Shown one piece after another: positions 42,495 through 52,679 of a DNA stretch of 64,000 nucleotides. Under the pieces are notes generated by a model, which was not told where the DNA came from, made no database searches, and worked only from the letters and a program-made list of their open reading frames with translations. The position numbers and the translations under genes were made by a program. The stretch is from the NCBI GenBank assembly GCA_019448385.1, contig JAGTXO010000009.1:248001-312000 (forward strand), in the 5' to 3' direction. How positions within the stretch are numbered: position 1 is the first letter of the stretch; every line of letters begins with the position of its first letter. Origin of the DNA: Diacronema lutheri (Eukaryota; Haptophyta; Pavlovophyceae; Pavlovales; Pavlovaceae).

Positions 42495-44222
42495 ATGCGA
42501 GTGAGCTTGTTGGCCATCACCATTGTCGCGCTCGCCGCGGCGGCGCCCGCGCCTGCGCCGCGGCGCGCGGGCGGGGCGCGCCGGACGGACGGCGAGCGCC
42601 TCGGCTCCGGCGCGCTGCTCTCCGTCGCGGAGAGCCGAGTCGCTCTGCGCGCGTCCAAGACGGCGCGCGCGGCGTACGCCGCGCGCCGCGCCGAGTTCCG
42701 GCTCGCGTGCGGCATGACGGGCGGCGTGGCGGCGCTGCTCGCCTACTTGACGGACGTTTGCCTGACGCGCGACTCACCGCTTGAGATCCCGCGCACCGGC
42801 CTCTCCAAGCTCACCGGCATCGACCGGCCGCGGCTTCAGCTGCTGCTCGTCGCCGCGATCACCATCGGCGAGCTGTGGGCGCTCTACCGGCTCACCCTGC
42901 TCTACGCCGTGCGCGTCTCGCGCGCGCTGGGGCTGCCGGACCGGCCGGAGGTGCGCGCCGCGATCCACGCGCTCGTCCGCTCGACGGCGCTCGGCGCGCC
43001 GCCGCTCTCGCTTTCGCGCTCGGCGGCGAGCCGCGAGGCGGAGGTGCGTCTCGGCCTCGCGCTCGTTGCGGCCGGCCCGCGCGCCGAGTCGCTCGCGCGC
43101 AGCGGCGCGCAGCTGGCGATCTCGCTGAGCACGCAGGTGCGGCAGGTGCTCAGCCGCGGCCACCGCCAGGTCTTCCGCTCGTGGAGCAGCGGGCGCGGTT
43201 CGTCGGCGCTGCTCGTGCGCCTCTCGTCGCGCTTCCTTGGGCGCGAGGCGACGCGCCTCGCACTGCCGCTCACGGCGGTGCCGTTCTGGGTGCTGTGGAA
43301 CGTGGCCAAGGCGAACGCGGTGATGGCTGAGTGCACCGCGCTCACCATCGGCCCCGCCCTCGCCATCGAGGCCGTCGACGGCCTCTTGCCGCGCGCGACC
43401 CTCCTCGAGATGCCGCGCGCGCACCGCGAAGCCGTCGTGCGCGCTGTCGCCGCGTCGATCCTGCACAACGTGCGGCGCGTGCAGCTGCCGCTGCCCGGCT
43501 TTGGCTTCTCCGCGGCGGCGGGCTCGGTCCACCCCAACGCCGCCGCGCTCCTCGAGCACTTGCAGGCGCGCTGCGGCATCCGCGCGCACGTGTCGCTGCG
43601 GCATTCGCGCGTCCCCGAGTGCGGACCGCTCGACTCGGTGCACGGCTTTCAAAATCAGGCGCGCGCCCCAACGCGTCGCGGCCGTGCGTTGCGGTGCTCG
43701 TGCGCCGTGCGCGCGCTCCGGCCGATGAGCGCTCCGCCCTGCGCTCCTCTACCCCCCTTCCCCCCCCACCCCCCCCCCCCCCCCCCTTCCCCATCCCCAT
43801 CCTCCGCCCAGGTCCTGCCGGCGCTCGACGCGACGGGCCGTGTGCTCGCGCTGCGCGTCCTGGCGCTCGCGCTCTGCCTCGACGGGCACGTCAACCTGCC
43901 CGACCGCTTCTTCTTCGTGCGCTGCGCGCGCGCGGCGGGCATGCCCATCGACCCGGCCGCCATGCGCCAGTTCTACGCGCTCGAGCAGCTGTTTGGAGCG
44001 GGCGCTCTCGACTCGCGCGCGGTCCGGCGCCTCTTCGAGGCGAGCGCGTTGCGCGCGCGCGCGGAGCGCGAGGCGTGGCTGGTGCGCACGCTGCGCGGGT
44101 TGGTGCCCGGTGCGCGGGGGCGTCGAGTGCTGGCGCTGGCTGCCAACCGAGGGCGTGTGGGCGTCGGCCACGGCGCGGCAAGCTGGTGGGCGGACGTGCT
44201 CATGACTGTCGTCCCGTCTTAG
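42495..44222 (+). CDS. Predicted membrane protein of unknown function
   Basis: Exons 42495-43658 and 43812-44222 give about 524 aa. A signal peptide (MRVSLLAITIVALAAAAPAP) is followed by several hydrophobic helices (GGVAALLAYLTDVC, LLLVAAITIGELWALYRLTL, LPLTAVPFWVLWNVAKANAV). After the splice, VLALRVLALALCLDGHVNLP resembles the helical pattern of TerB-like domains. The intron needs a GC donor (AATCAG|GCGCGCG ... CGCCCAG|GTCCTG). It is 153 nt, open in frame and carries a poly-C run before the acceptor, so naive ORF calling reads through it. I recognise no firm family. Confidence 0.7.
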   Translation: MRVSLLAITIVALAAAAPAPAPRRAGGARRTDGERLGSGALLSVAESRVALRASKTARAAYAARRAEFRLACGMTGGVAALLAYLTDVCLTRDSPLEIPRTGLSKLTGIDRPRLQLLLVAAITIGELWALYRLTLLYAVRVSRALGLPDRPEVRAAIHALVRSTALGAPPLSLSRSAASREAEVRLGLALVAAGPRAESLARSGAQLAISLSTQVRQVLSRGHRQVFRSWSSGRGSSALLVRLSSRFLGREATRLALPLTAVPFWVLWNVAKANAVMAECTALTIGPALAIEAVDGLLPRATLLEMPRAHREAVVRAVAASILHNVRRVQLPLPGFGFSAAAGSVHPNAAALLEHLQARCGIRAHVSLRHSRVPECGPLDSVHGFQNQARAPTRRGRALRCSCAVRALRPMSAPPCAPLPPFPPHPPPPPPSPSPSSAQVLPALDATGRVLALRVLALALCLDGHVNLPDRFFFVRCARAAGMPIDPAAMRQFYALEQLFGAGALDSRAVRRLFEASALRARAEREAWLVRTLRGLVPGARGRRVLALAANRGRVGVGHGAASWWADVLMTVVPS

Positions 44223-44244
44223 CTCATGTTCCTTTTTTTGGTTT

Positions 44245-44316
44245 GGGGGAGGGGGGGGGGGGGGGGGAAGGGGAGGGGGGGGGGGGGGGGGGAAGGGGGG
44301 GGGGAAGGGGAGGGGG
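44245..44316. repeat. Interrupted poly-G tract between convergent genes
   Basis: Long G runs broken by AA, in the 217-bp gap between the 3' ends of the membrane-protein gene and the prominin-like gene. Confidence 0.85.
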
Positions 44317-44439
44317 GGCTCCAGACAATATTGACAAACCAATGCGGTGCAGCGAAGCTGCCCGGCATGCGCGCCCTCCTCGCTCGCCTGCAGGCGGCCG
44401 CGCCAGTGCTCGTCTCGATCGCGCCACCAATGACGCGCT

Positions 44440-46463
44440 CTAGGCGGAGGCGGTCGGCTTGCCGCTGCCCTCAAGCTGCGCCTCAAAGTCAACGTGTGCC
44501 ATCGCGAGCAGGATCTGCTTGCCGATCATCAGCAGCAGCGAGCCGAGCACAATGCTGATCAGCCCGCCACCCGCGAGGGTGATAGCGAGCCAGAGGACCG
44601 CGCTGAGCGTCACGACGCACGTGGCGTTGTGCAGGCCCCAGAAGCGCGCGCGAAGGCTCGAGCAGTCACCCGCTTTGTCAAGGTCCTTGATCGCGTCGAA
44701 AATCGGCTTGAGCAGCCCCTCGACGTCCGCTAGCGCGTCGGCAATGGCCGAGAGCGCTGTTTTGAGCTCGGTCGCTTCCGTCACGATCACCGACGCCTTG
44801 GTGCGGATGTCGTCGAGACGCGCGTTGACGGTGGCGTTGGCCGTGGCTTGCGCGGCGGAATTGACGATGGCCTCGATGCCAAAATCGCGCCACGACACCG
44901 AGTCGGCCGCCGTCTCGATCGCGCTGAACGGCGCGAGGTCAAGATCCGATGCAACGTTCAGATCGTCGAGCTCGTCAAAGTCGATCGCCGTCACGTCAGC
45001 AAAGTTGTCGGCGATGCCGAGCGACTTGACGAGCGGCGAAGGCGGGAGCAGCAGGCAACCCTCGAGCACGTCCGCCACCACGTTCGAGTCGCCCTCGCCG
45101 AACGTGGAGAGGTAGGGGCGCGGCGCGGCGCCAAAGTCGTAGACCACCTCGCACGCGTCCGAGAGAATGTAGCCGGGCACGAAGAGCAGTCCGCCAAGCG
45201 CACAGCCAAAGATCACGTAGATCCACGAGGCGCAGAAGCTCGAGTGCGCCACGCGCAGCGACGCCTTCTTCGTCGGGTAGCGCAGCAGCATCAGCGCGCC
45301 GACAGCGCCGGCAAGCGTCGCGACGATCGAGAAGGCAAAGCAGCTCGAGCCGCCCGCCGCGAAGCCGCGCTGGTATCCGATCACCTCGTTGACGATCAGC
45401 TGCGTGGCGGTCGTCTGCGCGTTGCTGATCGTGCCGATGAGCTTGCTGACCGCGCCATCCGCGCTCTTGATCGCGCTCTTGAGCGTATCGCGCGGCGTGA
45501 TGACCGCGTCGAGTACGGAGTCCTTCAGGTCGCCAAGGCTCTTGGTCACCTCGCTGAAGACCTGCAGCATGCTCTCGGACGACGAGCTTGGCGTGGAGAG
45601 GGTGGACTGCGCGGTGGACGCGGTGACATCTGGGATGTTGCTCAGGTCGTCGACGGCCGTCTGCGCTCGTATCGTTGGAGGGCAGCGCGGCGGAGGTGGG
45701 GGGGGGGGGGGGGGGGGCGCACGATCAGGCGTGCAAACACGCACGGTCGAGCGCGCGCGCGCGCCGCGCGGCCAGCCGCGCGCACGTTGTACGCAGTGAG
45801 CGCGTTCTTGAGGTCGGTCAGCAGCGCGTCTTGGTCGCTCGTCGCGTCGAGCTTCGCCTCGATGTCGTCGATCACGTCATTGAGCGCGTCCTTGATCTTC
45901 TCGAGAGGGTCGGTCGCGGTGGAGAGAAGCGACTTGGTGTCCTCCAAGACCTGGATGGTCTCGCAGCCGAAGAGGGAAACGCCCGTGTTCAAGCCAGATA
46001 CGTACTCGAGACCCTTGGCCGCCGCCACAAGCGCGCACACGCCGAACAGCCCGTACGCGAACGCGTGCGCGCCACGCGAGCGCGCCGGCGCGCCGCGCGA
46101 CGGGTTGGGCGCGCAACACTTGCAGCGCGTACGGCAACAGAGGCGCGCGCAGCAAAGGTAGGGAAAAGCAAGGAACGCAAGCGCGCCGATGCCGACGAAC
46201 GCCGCCGTGGCGACAAGCAGCTGCCGGACGTACGGCTCGATGGTCTCGCGGTTTACCGCGTCAAAACCGTCGCCGCTCTTGAGCGTCTGCATAATGAAGT
46301 TGTCGTCCGAGCGTGCGGCGCTTACTTGCGCGGTCACGTTGACGGGTTCGGGCAAGAGCTCAAGGCTTACGCCACTGCAATACCCCTCAGGCAGGCCCGT
46401 CGCTGCGCGCGCTGTGGCGAGCATCGCGAGTGCGGCCGCGGCCCGAAACATGCGCATAGACAT
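44440..46463 (-). CDS. Prominin-like pentaspan membrane protein
   Basis: Exons 46463-45786 and 45660-44440 join in phase 0 across a 125-nt GT-AG intron (TACAAC|GTGCGCG ... GAGCGCAG|ACGGCC), giving about 632 aa. The architecture is prominin-like: a signal peptide (MSMRMFRAAAALAMLATARA), TM1 (LLVATAAFVGIGALAFLAF) followed at once by a Cys-rich cytoplasmic loop (YLCCARLCCRTRCKCCAPNP), TM2 (FAYGLFGVCALVAAAKGLEY), a helical outer loop, TM3 and TM4 (FSIVATLAGAVGALMLL; ASWIYVIFGCALGGLLFV), a second outer loop rich in helices, and TM5 (LWLAITLAGGGLISIVLG). Prominins organise membrane protrusions and bind cholesterol. Sequence similarity is weak, so the call rests on topology plus the Cys-rich loop; a tweety-like channel is the alternative. 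Confidence 0.6.
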
Positions 46464-46519
46464 GGGCCAAAATCCAACTGCCGGTAGTACTATCAGAACC
46501 TTTCCCCCCTGTATGGGTA

Positions 46520-46910
46520 CTTTTCGCCCCGCACGAGCGACGGCGGCGTGGCCTTCTCTACGACGAAACCTTCGCTTGCGACGGCTGCGCCCTCGCGCTC
46601 CGATGGCCGCGCTCCGCGCGCCCCGCCGTCCCTGCCCATCGACTGCGCCGGCACCGCGAACAACGTACTTTTCGCCCCGGTCGGTGGGTTTGGGAGTGGC
46701 GGGGCGCGCGCGCACGGCCGCACGAGCGACGGCGGCGTGGCCTTCTCTACGACGAAACCTTTGCTTGCGACGGCTGCGCCCTCGCGCTCCGATGGCCGCG
46801 CTCCGCGCGCCCCGCCGCCCCTGCCCATCGACTGCGCCGGCACCGCGAACAACGTACTTTTCGCCCCGGTCGGTGGGTTTGGGGGCGGCGGGGCGCGCGT
46901 GCGCGGCCAC
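46520..46910. repeat. 189-bp tandem repeat, array B (inverted relative to array A)
   Basis: Units start GCACGAGCGACGGCGGCGTG at 46532 and 46721 (189 bp apart) and contain the reverse complement of the array A sequence (AACAACGTACTTTTCGCCCC, CTGCCCATCGACTGCGCCGG). It lies 60 bp upstream of the prominin-like start, in its likely promoter. Confidence 0.85.
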
Positions 46911-47753
46911 GCGGCCAGCATCGCGGCGCTTGCCACGCTGGCGGCGGGTGGCGGTGCGCTTCGCGGCGGCGGCAGGGGGCTGCGACGCGGCGGGGAGGGC
47001 GGCGGCCCGCTGGCGGCGGGCGTCGCGCTCTGCAGCGGCGGCGGGCGGCTTGGCGACGTGGCAGGCGGCGGCTCGGGGGTGGCGGTCGTCGCCGACGATC
47101 TTCGGGCCTCGGCGTGCGCGTGCGCGTCGGCCGGTGGTGTGGTAGACGGCGGCCAGGGGGTTGACGGCGGCCAGGTGGTGTGGTTGACGGCGGCCGGTGG
47201 TGTGGTTGACGGCGGCCAGGGGGGGGGGGGGGGGGGGGGGGGGGGGGGCGGGGGGTTGACGGCGGCCATCGGCGAGCGCGCGACCGCCGTATCGCCGCGC
47301 TCCCGACCGCACGCGCCCGGGCCGCACGGATGCGGGCCCGCCGGGGGGGGGGGGGGGGGGGGGGGGGGGTCCCCTTCGCGCGCGCGTTCCGAACGTGCGC
47401 GGACGGCCGTTGGCTTCGCGCCACTTCTCAACCGGCCTCTGCGCGCCAACGGACCGGTCCCGCCAAGCCCCGCCGAGCGTCGTCTCAGAGGCGGTCGGTG
47501 TGGTACGCCGCGCGCATCGTCAGCGCCGCGGCGTCGAGCTCGGCGGGCGAGGGCGCGTACGCGGCGCCGCTCAGCGCCCGTCCGCGCCACCCCTCGTCGC
47601 GATTGCCGTCTCCGTGCGCGCAGGCGGCTTCGTGAAAAAAAAAAAAAAAAAAGGAGGTGCATTCGCGCGCTGCATCGTCCGATACTCGGTCCGACGCGCT
47701 CCTCCTCTCCGGACGGACGGCACGCCCAAGATCTCGGGGCACGCTCGCACAAC
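46911..47753. other. Repeat-rich, non-genic
   Basis: Contains GGTTGACGGCGGCCAG/GGTGGTGTGGTTGACGGC repeats (47140-47220), two poly-G tracts (47219-47248 and 47343-47369) and an A15 run near 47635-47651. The long open frames across it have no codon pattern and are read as artefacts. Confidence 0.6.
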
Positions 47754-48744
47754 ATGTACCCACAGAACGTCTCCGAGCTGCTGCCCGACGTGATCTTCGG
47801 CGACGACCTGCTCGTCGCCCGGCACTACCGCGTGCGCATCCTGCGGCGCATCGCCCACCGCCGCGATGCGGCCGAGGCCAACTTTTGGCTCGACGGCGGG
47901 CCCGCCGACTTGGTCGTTGGCGCGTGCATGTGCGGCCGCCGGCCGGGTCTGCGCGCTCAAGTGCGCGGGCCGGCTCGTGCGCGGCGCCCGGATCCTCGCG
48001 CTGCTGCGCAAGAATGTCGCGCTCGGCACGTGCCGCGCGCACCTCATGGGCCACATGCTCCAGCGCATCGTCGGCGACGGCGGCGTCGCGCGGCTGCTGC
48101 AGCTGGTTGCAGCTCGTTCGCGTGGATCACGACACGCTCAACGCCGAACACCAGGCCTTGGAAGCACAGCATGGCTCCGGCCAAATCATGCGACGGCATG
48201 TGCGCGCGCGCCGATGCGCTCTCCAAGGACCTCGTACGGGCGCACGTGCACGCTTACAAGCTCGATGGCTCTCTAAGGTGGTGCAGTGAGCGCCTCCGTG
48301 AGAGTGACTCTTTCAACGGAGCGCTCAAGAACCTGATCACGCGGTGCAGCATGAGATGTGCTGGCTCCACGCCGAGATATCGTCGCTCGTTGCGGGTTCG
48401 CCCGAGGTTTACGCGAACGACAGCGAGGCCACCGACTTCAAGGAGCACGGCGTGTGCGTCGAGTTCGATGTCTTCAACCGCGACGGGGTCGAGGGCGCGC
48501 CCGTGCCCGCGACCGCGCCCACGAAGGCAGAGCCGGGCATCGAGTTCAAGTGCACCGCGCCCGCACAGGCAGAGCCGGGCAGCGAGCCCGAGTGAGCCAA
48601 CGTGCCGCCGAACTCGCCCATGCTCTCGTCGGTCGACAGCCAGGCCACCGAGTACAAGACCTCCTGCGCGAACTCACGTGCTCGCCACCTGCAACGCCTC
48701 GAGTTTACGCACGCGTTCGAGTCTGTGCTGGCCGAGGTCGCTTA
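47754..48744 (+). pseudogene. Frame-broken remnant of an unknown protein gene
   Basis: Coding-like pieces follow one another in changing frames with no space for introns: MYPQNVSELLPDVIFGDDLL and ANFWLDGGPADLVVG (frame 3), CALKCAGRLVRGARILALLR (frame 1), VDHDTLNAEHQALEAQHG (frame 2), DALSKDLVRAHVHAYKLDGS (frame 3), HAVQHEMCWLHAEISSLVAG and ATDFKEHGVCVEFDVFN (frame 2), then past an in-frame TGA (48593), SVDSQATEYKTSCANSRARH to a TAG at 48742. At least four shifts and one stop make a pseudogene likely. I do not recognise the ancestor; it could be an old mobile-element ORF, given the repeats around it. Confidence 0.5.
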
Positions 48745-48983
48745 GTCAAAGCGCGCCAAGGTTCCGGCCACCGGCGCATCGAGGCGCTGGCTGCGCAACA
48801 CGGCGGTGCGCAACACCCGCAGCTCGGCCAAGGGCAAGTTGCGCGCCGGCGCAGCGCACGGTATGCCGCGGCGAGCTCAGTCGCGAAGACTGTCCGAGGC
48901 CGCACCCTCCACGGGGTGCACGCGCACTCGGCGCGGTCCGGTCAGTCAGAGCGCCTCAGCTTGCGCGATGCCAGTTGCGACCC

Positions 48984-49213
48984 CCCCGGAATCCGCCATT
49001 CAATTCTACTGGGCGTCAATCACCCAAGCCCTTCCGGTCGCCCGCATTCCGGGGTCGGACCCTCCGTCGGCCCGGCTCGGGCGTTCCGTCCGCCGCGCCC
49101 GCTCGACCCCGAATTCTACTCAAAATCGGCCGGTCAGGGGGTTCTCAGTCCTAGGCTCGTCCTAAGCCTCGCTCCGACCCCTCGGGCGGACTTAAACCCT
49201 CGAGGGTCGTACT
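48984..49213. repeat. Dispersed repeat, copy 2
   Basis: Second copy of the element at 9844-10097, same strand, clearly similar with small indels. It begins 150 bp beyond the SHMT stop codon, on the 3' side of that minus-strand gene. Confidence 0.85.
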
Positions 49214-49362
49214 CTCCCCCACCACCTCGTCGTCGTCGTCGCCTCCCGCACCGCCGCCGAACGTGATGTGCATTGGTGGCGGCTGGCGGCATTCGCCTTT
49301 GCGGTGAGGAGCGCGTCGAGGCGCCCCTGCGTGCAAAGGAGGACTCCCAACAGGCGCAGCGC

Positions 49363-51262
49363 CTACTGGCCGGTGCTCGGGTACTTCATGCTCTCCTCGG
49401 TGAAGCCGACCGTGGGGAAGCTCGCGGAGAAGGCCTCGACCTCCTTGCGCAGCGCGGTCACGCCCTGCGCGCAGCAAGGGCGGGTGGGCGCGGGCGCGGC
49501 GATCTCAGCGGGTGCCCGCCCGAAGTCCTCGGCGTTGGCCGGCTCGCCCTCGCACGGCCGCTCGTGCCCTGCCGGCCGACACGCGCGCGCGCCTCCGCGC
49601 CGCTCACCGCCGGCTCCGCCGAGTAAAGGGCGGACTTGAAGTCCGCGAGCTTCTTGCCCGGCACCTGCTTGTTGAGCTCGATCGCAAGCTGCACGCCGCG
49701 GTGCACGAAGTCTGCGACTGTCTCCATGTCCGCCTGCGCCGCGACAACGGGGAAGGGCGCGCGCGCGCGCGCGCGCGCACGGCCGCAGCAGGGACTCGCA
49801 CGTGGCGTGAGCTGCCCGCCTGAGCGCAGTGTGTGCGGGAACGCGCGCGCGAGAGAAAAAGCGTCCAGGCGTGCGAGCGGCGTGTGGACGCCGCCGTCGG
49901 CCATCGTGCGCGCGCTGGCCGGCCGGCGCGCCGACGCCGCACGCGCCGCGCGCCGCCGCGCGCGCGCACCACGCCGAGGCCGCGCGTCGTGAGCGCGGGC
50001 GTGCCCATGCGGATGCCACCGGGCACGAAGGCGCTCTTGTCGCCAGGCACGGTGTTCTTGTTGAGCGCGATCGACACCTTCTCCATCACCGCCTCGACGC
50101 GCGCGCCGTCGATGCCGTTGGGCTTGAGGTCGATGAGGAGGAGGTGGTTGTCCGTCCCGCCCGACACGATCGAGTACCCCTTGGCCGAGAAGGCCTTGTA
50201 CATGGCCTGGCAGTTGCGCAGCACGTCGTGCTGGTACGCCTTGAACTCGGGCGACGCCGCCTGCTTGAGCGCGACCGCGAGCGCGGTGATCGTGTGGTTG
50301 TGCGGGCCGCCCTGATGGCCGGGGAAGACGGCCTGGTTGATCGGCGCCTCGAGGTTGTACATGATCGGCTCGCCCTTCTTGTCCGCCTTGCGCACGCCCT
50401 TGCGGAAGAAGATCATCGAGCCGCGCGGCCCACGCAGCGACTTGTGCGTCGTCGTCGTCACCACGTCCGAGTGCTCGAAGGGTGACGGCGTGACGCCGCC
50501 CGCGACGAGGCCGGCGATGTGCGCCATGTCAGACATGAGATACGCGTTCACCGAGTCGGCGATCGCCTTCATGCGCGCGTAGTCGTAGTTGCGCGAGTAG
50601 GCGGAGGCGCCGGCGATGATCAGCTTGGGCCGGATGATCGACGCGCTCTTCTGCAGCGCGTCATAGTCGATGATGCCCGTGCTCTCGTCGAGCCGGTACG
50701 GGAACGTCTCAAAGTAGATGGACACGGCCGACACCTTCTTCGTCTCGGTCTGGAAGCCGTGCGAGAGGTGGCCGCCGTGCGGCAGGTCGAGGCCCATGAT
50801 GCGATCGTGCGGGTTGAGCAGCGCCGTGAACACGTACATGTTGGCCGGCGAGCCCGAGAGCGGCTGCACGTTGACGCCCCACTCGCTCGGGTCCAGGTGG
50901 AACGCTGCGAGCGCGCGCTTCTGGCAGAGGCTCTCGGCGGCGTCGATCCACTCGTTACCACCGTAGTAGCGCGCGCCCGGGTAGCCCTCCGAGTACTTGT
51001 TCTGCATCACCGAGCCGAGCGCCTCGAGCACCGCCGAGCTCGTGTAGTTCTCCGACGGGATGAGCGTCAGCGACGTGCGCTGCCGGCACTTCTCGCGCTC
51101 AATCACCTCGAACACCTCCGGGTCGAGGGTGGCGAGCCCCTCGTCAAGCAGGTGCGACAATCGGCCCGTCTGCGCCGCCTGCGCGAGGCTCCGCCGTGCG
51201 GCGAGCGGCGCCGCCCGGGGCACGCCCGCGCGGAGCACGGGAATCATGCCGGCGCGCAGCAT
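49363..51262 (-). CDS. SHMT: Serine hydroxymethyltransferase, mitochondrial type
   Basis: PLP enzyme converting serine and tetrahydrofolate to glycine and methylene-THF; in algae the mitochondrial form serves photorespiration. Exons 51262-49970, 49733-49593 (or to 49608) and 49464-49363; about 511 aa. The N-terminus ([20 protein letters not shown]) is an Arg-rich, acid-free mitochondrial-type presequence. Hallmarks: [58 protein letters not shown], and the PLP-lysine site [20 protein letters not shown]. Later [17 protein letters not shown] joins [19 protein letters not shown] across a 236-nt intron. The second intron can be read with a GT donor (GCG|GTGAGC) or a GC donor (GAG|GCGCGCG) like those in the dynein gene; the two differ by 5 codons and keep frame. 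Confidence 0.96.
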
Positions 51263-52532
51263 GTTTGTGTGCACAGGTCGAAAATTACACCCACCGGGAG
51301 CAAGGCTCGAGAACGATCGCCAAACGGGGGATTTTTGGACTTGGACGGCGGGAGGGACGGCGACGGCGTTTGACGTCGAGCGCGTCGCGCACCCAACCGT
51401 CGAGCGCGCAAGCGCGGGCGCGGCGAAGCGCGCGCGCGAGCCGCGCTGCGAGCGCGACGGCGACGGCGACGGTGGGTGGCGAGTCACCGTGATGCACGCT
51501 CGTCGCGGGCGCGGGGCGCTGCCGGTCGCGCTTTGCCGGATCGCGCGGCGCCGGCGCGAGCGGCGGGCCGCGCGCAACAGTGCGGCGCGCCGCCCATGGC
51601 TGGCATGACGCCGCGGCGCGAGCCAGCCTCGCCCCGCTGCCGCGCGCACGGCGAGCGAGCGCGTGTGGCCGGCGCCGCGCGCCACCTGTTCGTGAGCGCG
51701 CGCGCGCCGGCCCCCTCGTGAAAAGCGCGTTGCGCACACACTGGGCTGCGTGCGGCAGCTTAACCCTTCGGCGCACGCGACTACGCCTCGTACTACCAAC
51801 AACAGGTGCTGTGCGCGGGCCAGCGACCCGCCGTGGTGCGCACAGCTGGGGCGCGAGCGCGCCCGGCGGGCACGGCGTCACGTGCCGAGGCGCTGCTTAT
51901 GGACGAGGGTGATTGCTGCCGCGCGCAAGCTCCATCTGCGCGCGCTCGTCGGCGCGCTGCCAGCCATCGCCCATTTTGGCATTCGCACGCGGTGGCGACC
52001 ATTTCGACGCAACGGAACGCAAAAGACAAGGCCGCACGCATGGCGAGATCACGGTCCAACGTGTGTCGTCGGGATCGCAGCACCCTGCGCGCGCGTCGCT
52101 ACGCTCACGGTATCCGGGCGGGCATGCACGCAGCAGCCGGCGCGCGCCGTGCAGGCGCGCCCGTACGCCGCTGACGAGAGGCGCAGCGGCGTACTGGCGC
52201 AGCGGCGTACGCCGTGCATGCGCGCCCGCTCGCGCGCGCCCAGCGCGAAAATTTTTTTTTGGTCGTCAGCATGCGCAGCCATTGTGCGCAGAGCCCCCAT
52301 CACCAACGCGCTTCGTCGATCGTCGTGTCTCATGAGCAGGGCCGATTCCGCGCGCCCGTTGTAGGGGCCGGCGGCCTCCCGCGCGGGCGGACGGCGCGCG
52401 CGCGTGCACAACGCATGGGGCTGCACGTACACGAGCGTGCGCCCATTCTGCTGCGCGCGGCGGCTTGCGAGGGCACACCTGCGGCCTCGTGCGGGCGCGC
52501 AGCTCGAGGTCAGAGCTCAAAGGTCATCCTTG
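51263..52532. other. Intergenic between SHMT and the dehydrogenase
   Basis: No coding pattern recognised. Contains a T10 run (52251-52260) and a short GCGCAGCGGCGTAC duplication near 52180-52210. The SHMT promoter must lie at the left end and the dehydrogenase promoter at the right, where an AT-richer patch (AGTGTGGGTAAATTCCCCAC, 52560-52579) precedes the preferred ATG. Confidence 0.5.
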
Positions 52533-52679
52533 ATGAACTCGCGAGCAGCTTCGAGCTTTCGAGTGTGGGTAAATTCCCCACACAGAGTGTCAGTCAGAGC
52601 TCCAGGGGAGGCGGTGGACGGGGTGCCGATCGGCGCACGTCTCGAACCCGAGCCCGAGGCCGACCCGCGCGACGAGTTG

